In this document: piece after piece, positions 6,096 through 8,433 of the stretch
How positions within the stretch are numbered: position 1 is the first letter of the stretch
Layout of the letters: every line of letters starts with the position of its first letter
Assembly (NCBI GenBank): GCA_905207385.1
Contig: CAJLLH010000046.1
Span: 1-8,433 of the forward strand
From: an uncultured Eubacteriales bacterium
GTDB taxonomy: Bacteria; Bacillota; Clostridia; Christensenellales; Borkfalkiaceae
DNA: 8,433 bases
Direction: 5' to 3'
The notes under the pieces: generated by a model
Database searches by the model: none
Seen by the model: only the letters and a program-made list of their open reading frames with translations
Told to the model about the DNA's origin: nothing
Translations under genes and position numbers: made by a program

Positions 6096-6848
6096 ATGCA
6101 GATAAGTTACGGCAAATTTTACAGCTCAAATCTTGGCAGGGAAATGGAATATAAAGTTTACGGCACGCGCGGCAAGCCCGTGCTTGCAATACCCTGTCAG
6201 GGCGGCAGGTTTTACGAGTTTGAGGACCTCCGCATGCTCGACGTCTACGCGCCGTATATCGAGGACGGTCGCATACAGGTTTTCACCATAGACAGTCTGG
6301 ACAACCAGACGCTGTTCGGCGAGGGCGACCCCCGCAGCCGCATTGAACTGCACGAGGCGTGGATAAAGTATATAATCGAGGAGGCCGTGCCCCTCTTTTC
6401 AGAGATAAACACCAGAGCCAACGGATGGGAAATTCGCTTTATGGCGGAAGGATTAAGCCTTGGCGCGCTTCACGCCGCAACGCTGTTTTTCCGCTATCCC
6501 GACGTGTTCGACGCGCTTTTGTGCCTGAGCGGACTTTATACAAACGAATACTGCTTCGGCGATTATCACGACGACCTTACTTACAATAACTCGCCCCAGC
6601 AGTTCATAGCAAACATGCCCGCAGACCACCCTTATATTCAAAAGTATAACGAGGGCAGAATAGTTCTGTGCGTAGGTCGCGGCGCGTGGGAAAACGAAAC
6701 GCTTGAAAGCACCGAAAAGTTCGGCGAAATTCTAAAAAGCAAGGGCATAAATGCCTGGGTAGATTTCTGGGGCGGGGACGTGTGCCACGACTGGAACTGG
6801 TGGTTCATTCAGGCGTCATACTTTCTGCCTATAATTTTAGGCGACTGA
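6096..6848 (+). CDS. Second esterase-like protein, divergent alpha/beta hydrolase
   Basis: This 250-residue protein belongs to the same esterase superfamily as the gene before it, but to a different branch that I associate with COG4947-type esterases (from memory, not searched). Counted from the ATG at 6096, the core strand KPVLAIPCQGGRFYEFED (27-44) contains the putative oxyanion region. FTIDSLDNQTLF (63-74) follows. The nucleophile elbow is AEGLSLGALHA with Ser121 in G-L-S-L-G. The hydrophobic strand and loop DALLCLSGLY (139-148) lead to LCVGRGAWENE (191-201), which may carry the acid residue. WGGDVCHDWNWW (225-236) holds His231 as the likely catalytic histidine. The tryptophan-rich end is unusual and could shape a hydrophobic or aromatic pocket. 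No signal peptide is seen. The gene lies 112 bp after the first esterase and 360 bp before the ATP-grasp gene, on the same strand. Its real reaction is unknown: ester hydrolysis is likely, but acyl transfer or peptide cleavage cannot be excluded. Confidence 0.83.
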   Translation: MQISYGKFYSSNLGREMEYKVYGTRGKPVLAIPCQGGRFYEFEDLRMLDVYAPYIEDGRIQVFTIDSLDNQTLFGEGDPRSRIELHEAWIKYIIEEAVPLFSEINTRANGWEIRFMAEGLSLGALHAATLFFRYPDVFDALLCLSGLYTNEYCFGDYHDDLTYNNSPQQFIANMPADHPYIQKYNEGRIVLCVGRGAWENETLESTEKFGEILKSKGINAWVDFWGGDVCHDWNWWFIQASYFLPIILGD

Positions 6849-6874
6849 GCAAGCCCGCGTTTTGCGCATAAAGT

Positions 6875-6898
6875 AAAAAGGGCGGCACATATGCCGCA
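6875..6898 (-). terminator. Palindrome copy 1, terminator-like on the minus strand
   Basis: GCGGCA (6882-6887) and TGCCGC (6892-6897) form a 6-bp stem with a CATA loop. Read on the minus strand, the stem is followed by CC and five T (6875-6879), as in an intrinsic terminator. On the plus strand no T-run follows. No leftward gene lies to the right, so what it would terminate is unclear. The 18 bases 6881-6898 are repeated exactly at 7007-7024. Confidence 0.4.
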
Positions 6899-6938
6899 AT
6901 TAATAAAGTTTAATGCGTAAAAATTCGCTCGAATACAT

Positions 6939-6984
6939 AAAAAGGCGCGCAAGAAAACAGTTTTCAGCTTTTTGCGGCGCGCGG
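6939..6984 (-). terminator. Long imperfect stem-loop, terminator-like on the minus strand
   Basis: GCGCGC (6945-6950) pairs with GCGCGC (6977-6982), and an inner GAAAA (6953-6957) pairs with TTTTC (6961-6965) around a 3-nt loop. An asymmetric internal loop lies between the two helices. On the minus strand the outer GC stem is followed directly by five T (6939-6943). On the plus strand there is no T-run. It could also be an RNA 3'-end structure of the second esterase mRNA. Confidence 0.4.
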
Positions 6985-7006
6985 AAAGCATAGTAAAATG
7001 CAACAA

Positions 7007-7024
7007 GGCGGCACATATGCCGCA
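7007..7024. repeat. Palindrome copy 2, exact 18-bp repeat
   Basis: GGCGGCACATATGCCGCA here is identical to 6881-6898, with a spacing of 126 bp. The stem GCGGCA/TGCCGC (7008-7013 and 7018-7023) encloses CATA. The bases outside the 18-bp unit differ between copies, so this is a repeated short element rather than a longer duplication. Confidence 0.7.
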
Positions 7025-7045
7025 GACAATATATTTTTACAAAAG

Positions 7046-7076
7046 AAAAACGGCGGCATATACCGCGATGTTTTTT
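7046..7076. terminator. Bidirectional terminator-like hairpin
   Basis: An inner stem GCGG (7053-7056) with CCGC (7063-7066) encloses CATATA. An outer stem AAAAAC (7046-7051) pairs with GTTTTT (7070-7075), with a small internal loop between. On the plus strand the structure ends in six T (7071-7076); on the minus strand the inner stem is followed by CG and five T. The inner GC stem is only 4 bp, so efficiency may be modest. It could end transcripts of the second esterase before the ATP-grasp gene. Confidence 0.45.
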
Positions 7077-7181
7077 AATTGACCCGCATATATGGCCAGA
7101 ATAACCCAATCTGCCGCAGCCGTTGCGTCGTTTCTGAAAACTCGCATGGGCGCAAAGTGTTGCGGCGCAGTAATCAATTGT

Positions 7182-7193
7182 GCGCGAAAGCGC
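7182..7193 (+). promoter_or_regulatory. GNRA-capped mini-hairpin directly before a ribosome site
   Basis: GCGC-GAAA-GCGC forms a 4-bp stem with a stable GAAA tetraloop. It ends at the base before the Shine-Dalgarno GGAGG (7194-7198) of the ATP-grasp gene. The same arrangement, a stem ending exactly at the ribosome site, occurs before the gene at 4119. It is too short to be called a riboswitch. Confidence 0.35.
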
Positions 7194-7198
7194 GGAGG
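7194..7198 (+). promoter_or_regulatory. Ribosome binding site of the ATP-grasp gene, deciding its start
   Basis: GGAGG lies 10 nt before the ATG at 7209. The alternative in-frame ATG at 7092 has no such site, and its extra 39 residues do not resemble an ATP-grasp N-terminus, whereas MQNFIFISPNFPTNYW from 7209 is a typical first strand of the pre-ATP-grasp fold. Confidence 0.8.
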
Positions 7199-7208
7199 GA
7201 GAACAGAT

Positions 7209-8402
7209 ATGCAGAATTTTATTTTCATTTCACCGAACTTTCCTACCAACTACTGGAAGTTCTGCCGCGAACTTAAAAACAACGGCTTCAACGTTCTGGG
7301 CGTGGGCGACTGCCCTTACGAAAATCTTTCGCCCGAACTTAAACTCAGCCTTACCGAATATTACTACGTGCATTCGCTTACAAACTACGACGAGGTGTAC
7401 CGCGCCGCGGCGTACTTTGCATTCAGGTACGGCAGAATAGATTACATAGAAAGCAACAACGAATTCTGGCTTGAGCAGGACGCAAGGCTGAGAACGGATT
7501 TCAATGTTACAAGCGGCTTCAAAACCGAGGACATGGCAAAGGTAAAGTGCAAGTCGCGCATGAAGGAATACTATAAAAAGGCGGGCATTGTTACCGCGCG
7601 CTACTGCATGGCTACTTCGCCCGAGAAATGCAAAAAGTTTATCGAAGAAGTAGGTTACCCCGTCATAGTAAAGCCTGACAACGGCGTGGGCGCAAACGAT
7701 ACGTACAAGCTTTCTTCCGACGAAGAACTTTACAACTTTTTCAACTTCAAACCTTCCGTCGAATATATAATGGAAGAGTTTGTTGAAGCTGAGGTCAACT
7801 CTTACGACGCCATAATCGACAGCCGCGGCGAACCTGTTTTTGAAACAGGCAACGTTACGCCTTATTCAATAATGGATATAGTAAACACCAACGGCAACAG
7901 CATTTATTATATAGTAAACGAGCTTGCTCCCGACGTGCGCGACGCGGGCAGACGCACGGTTAAGGCGTTCGGCGTGAAAAGCCGCTTTGTCCACTTTGAA
8001 TTTTTCCGCCTCACAAAGGACCAGTACCTCGGCAAAAAGGGCGACGTTATCGCGCTGGAAGTTAATATGCGCCCTTGCGGCGGCTTCTCGCCCGATATGA
8101 TGAACTATGCCAACAGCACCGATGTGTATAAAATCTGGGCGGATATGATAGCTTACGACAGCACCCTCGTTGCCACGGGTGAAAAGTTTTTCTGCGCGTT
8201 TGCAGGAAGGCGCGACGGCAAGCCGTTCAAGTACAGCGACGAGGATATAATTCATATGTACGGCGCAAACTTAAAGGCTATAGAGCGCATTCCCGACGCG
8301 CTTTCTGCGGCGATGGGCAACACAATGTTCCTTGCAAACTTTAAAACGCGCGAAGAAATGGCGCTGTTCTATAAAAACGTACTGCTGACAAAGGATATTT
8401 AA
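7209..8402 (+). CDS. Stand-alone ATP-grasp carboxylate ligase of unknown substrate
   Basis: This 397-residue protein has the layout of an ATP-grasp ligase, which activates a carboxylate as acyl phosphate and joins it to an amine or thiol. Residues 1-100 form a Rossmann-like pre-ATP-grasp domain starting FIFISPNFPTNYWKF, with GRIDYIESNNEFWLEQDA (75-92). The ATP-grasp domain follows: VKCKSRMKEYYKKAGI (112-127), GYPVIVKPDNGVGAND (149-164, with Lys155 as nucleotide contact and a glycine loop), and YIMEEFVEAEVNSYD (186-200, hinge). VHFEFF (Glu264) and ALEVNMRPCGG (Glu284, Asn286, Arg288) supply the expected metal and phosphate ligands. All core residues are present, so it is likely active. It is not recognisable as D-Ala ligase, PurK, biotin carboxylase or glutathione synthetase. 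The residues after about 325 form a lid-like C-terminal part of unclear role. Two esterases precede it on the same strand, but a 360-bp gap with terminator-like hairpins separates them, so cotranscription is doubtful. Confidence 0.88.
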   Translation: MQNFIFISPNFPTNYWKFCRELKNNGFNVLGVGDCPYENLSPELKLSLTEYYYVHSLTNYDEVYRAAAYFAFRYGRIDYIESNNEFWLEQDARLRTDFNVTSGFKTEDMAKVKCKSRMKEYYKKAGIVTARYCMATSPEKCKKFIEEVGYPVIVKPDNGVGANDTYKLSSDEELYNFFNFKPSVEYIMEEFVEAEVNSYDAIIDSRGEPVFETGNVTPYSIMDIVNTNGNSIYYIVNELAPDVRDAGRRTVKAFGVKSRFVHFEFFRLTKDQYLGKKGDVIALEVNMRPCGGFSPDMMNYANSTDVYKIWADMIAYDSTLVATGEKFFCAFAGRRDGKPFKYSDEDIIHMYGANLKAIERIPDALSAAMGNTMFLANFKTREEMALFYKNVLLTKDI

Positions 8403-8433
8403 GTTTATTTCATAAAGCGCGTGGCGCAGGGCA

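Larger units (their letters stand above)
6849..7208. other. Long intergenic region rich in hairpins and short repeats
   Basis: This 360-bp gap between the second esterase and the ATP-grasp gene shows no supported gene on either strand. It holds two copies of an 18-bp exact palindromic repeat (6881-6898 and 7007-7024), a long imperfect stem-loop (6939-6984), a hairpin flanked by T-tracts on both strands (7046-7076), and a small GNRA hairpin directly before the ribosome site of the next gene (7182-7193). No clear promoter was found. The weak candidates are TAAAAT (6994-6999) and TTGACC (7079-7084), each without a good partner box. The frame of the ATP-grasp gene is open back to 7092, but that part has no ribosome site. 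Confidence 0.6.

Noticed and set aside
7092..7208. Upstream ATG start for the ATP-grasp protein
   Set aside because: No ribosome site precedes 7092 and the 39 extra residues look non-coding; GGAGG supports 7209.
6849..7208. CRISPR-like or riboswitch reading of the repeated palindromes
   Set aside because: There are only two exact copies 126 bp apart, too short and too few for a CRISPR array, and no known riboswitch core is recognisable.
7866..8255. 129-residue open frame on the minus strand within the ATP-grasp gene
   Set aside because: It is fully antisense to conserved ATP-grasp motifs with no support of its own.

Overview
The window looks like chromosomal DNA from a Gram-positive, Clostridia-like bacterium, probably an uncultured gut lineage (inference). 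The signs are AAGGAG-type ribosome binding sites, sigma-A-like promoters, a DUF378 small membrane protein, a cytoplasmic clostridial-type GH3 glucosidase, and a moderately GC-rich composition with frequent ATA isoleucine codons. All genes share this codon style. I see no rRNA, tRNA, CRISPR array, insertion sequence or phage gene.

Layout: one gene runs leftward, a DUF378 two-helix membrane protein (52-300). Six genes then run rightward: a GH3 beta-glycosidase (513-2843), a ketopantoate-reductase-like oxidoreductase (2961-3971), a lysophospholipase/monoacylglycerol-lipase-like alpha/beta hydrolase (4119-5057), a PF00756-type esterase (5222-5983), a second divergent esterase of the same superfamily (6096-6848), and a stand-alone ATP-grasp ligase (7209-8402). 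Several obvious open-frame starts are too far upstream. Ribosome binding sites or promoters place the real starts at 300 (minus strand), 513, 4119, 6096 and 7209.

The rightward genes are separated by gaps of 112-360 bp. Two have well-formed promoters of the same unusual build, TTGCAA, 17 bp, then TGA plus a TATAAT-like hexamer (477-505 and 4050-4078). A terminator-like hairpin lies between the two esterases. The genes are therefore probably several short transcription units rather than one operon. The 360-bp gap before the ATP-grasp gene is the most structured non-coding stretch. It holds an 18-bp exact repeat, three CATA-centred palindromes, one of them flanked by T-tracts on both strands, and a long imperfect stem-loop.

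Functionally, the glucosidase, the oxidoreductase and the lipase-like hydrolase look like ordinary accessory metabolism. The most interesting combination is the right half: two divergent esterases followed by an ATP-grasp carboxylate ligase of unknown substrate. That would fit making and then hydrolysing or processing an amide- or ester-linked small molecule, but this is a hypothesis from gene content and order only. The other main observation is the GH3 promoter, whose predicted transcription start falls almost on the first usable ATG, suggesting a leaderless mRNA.
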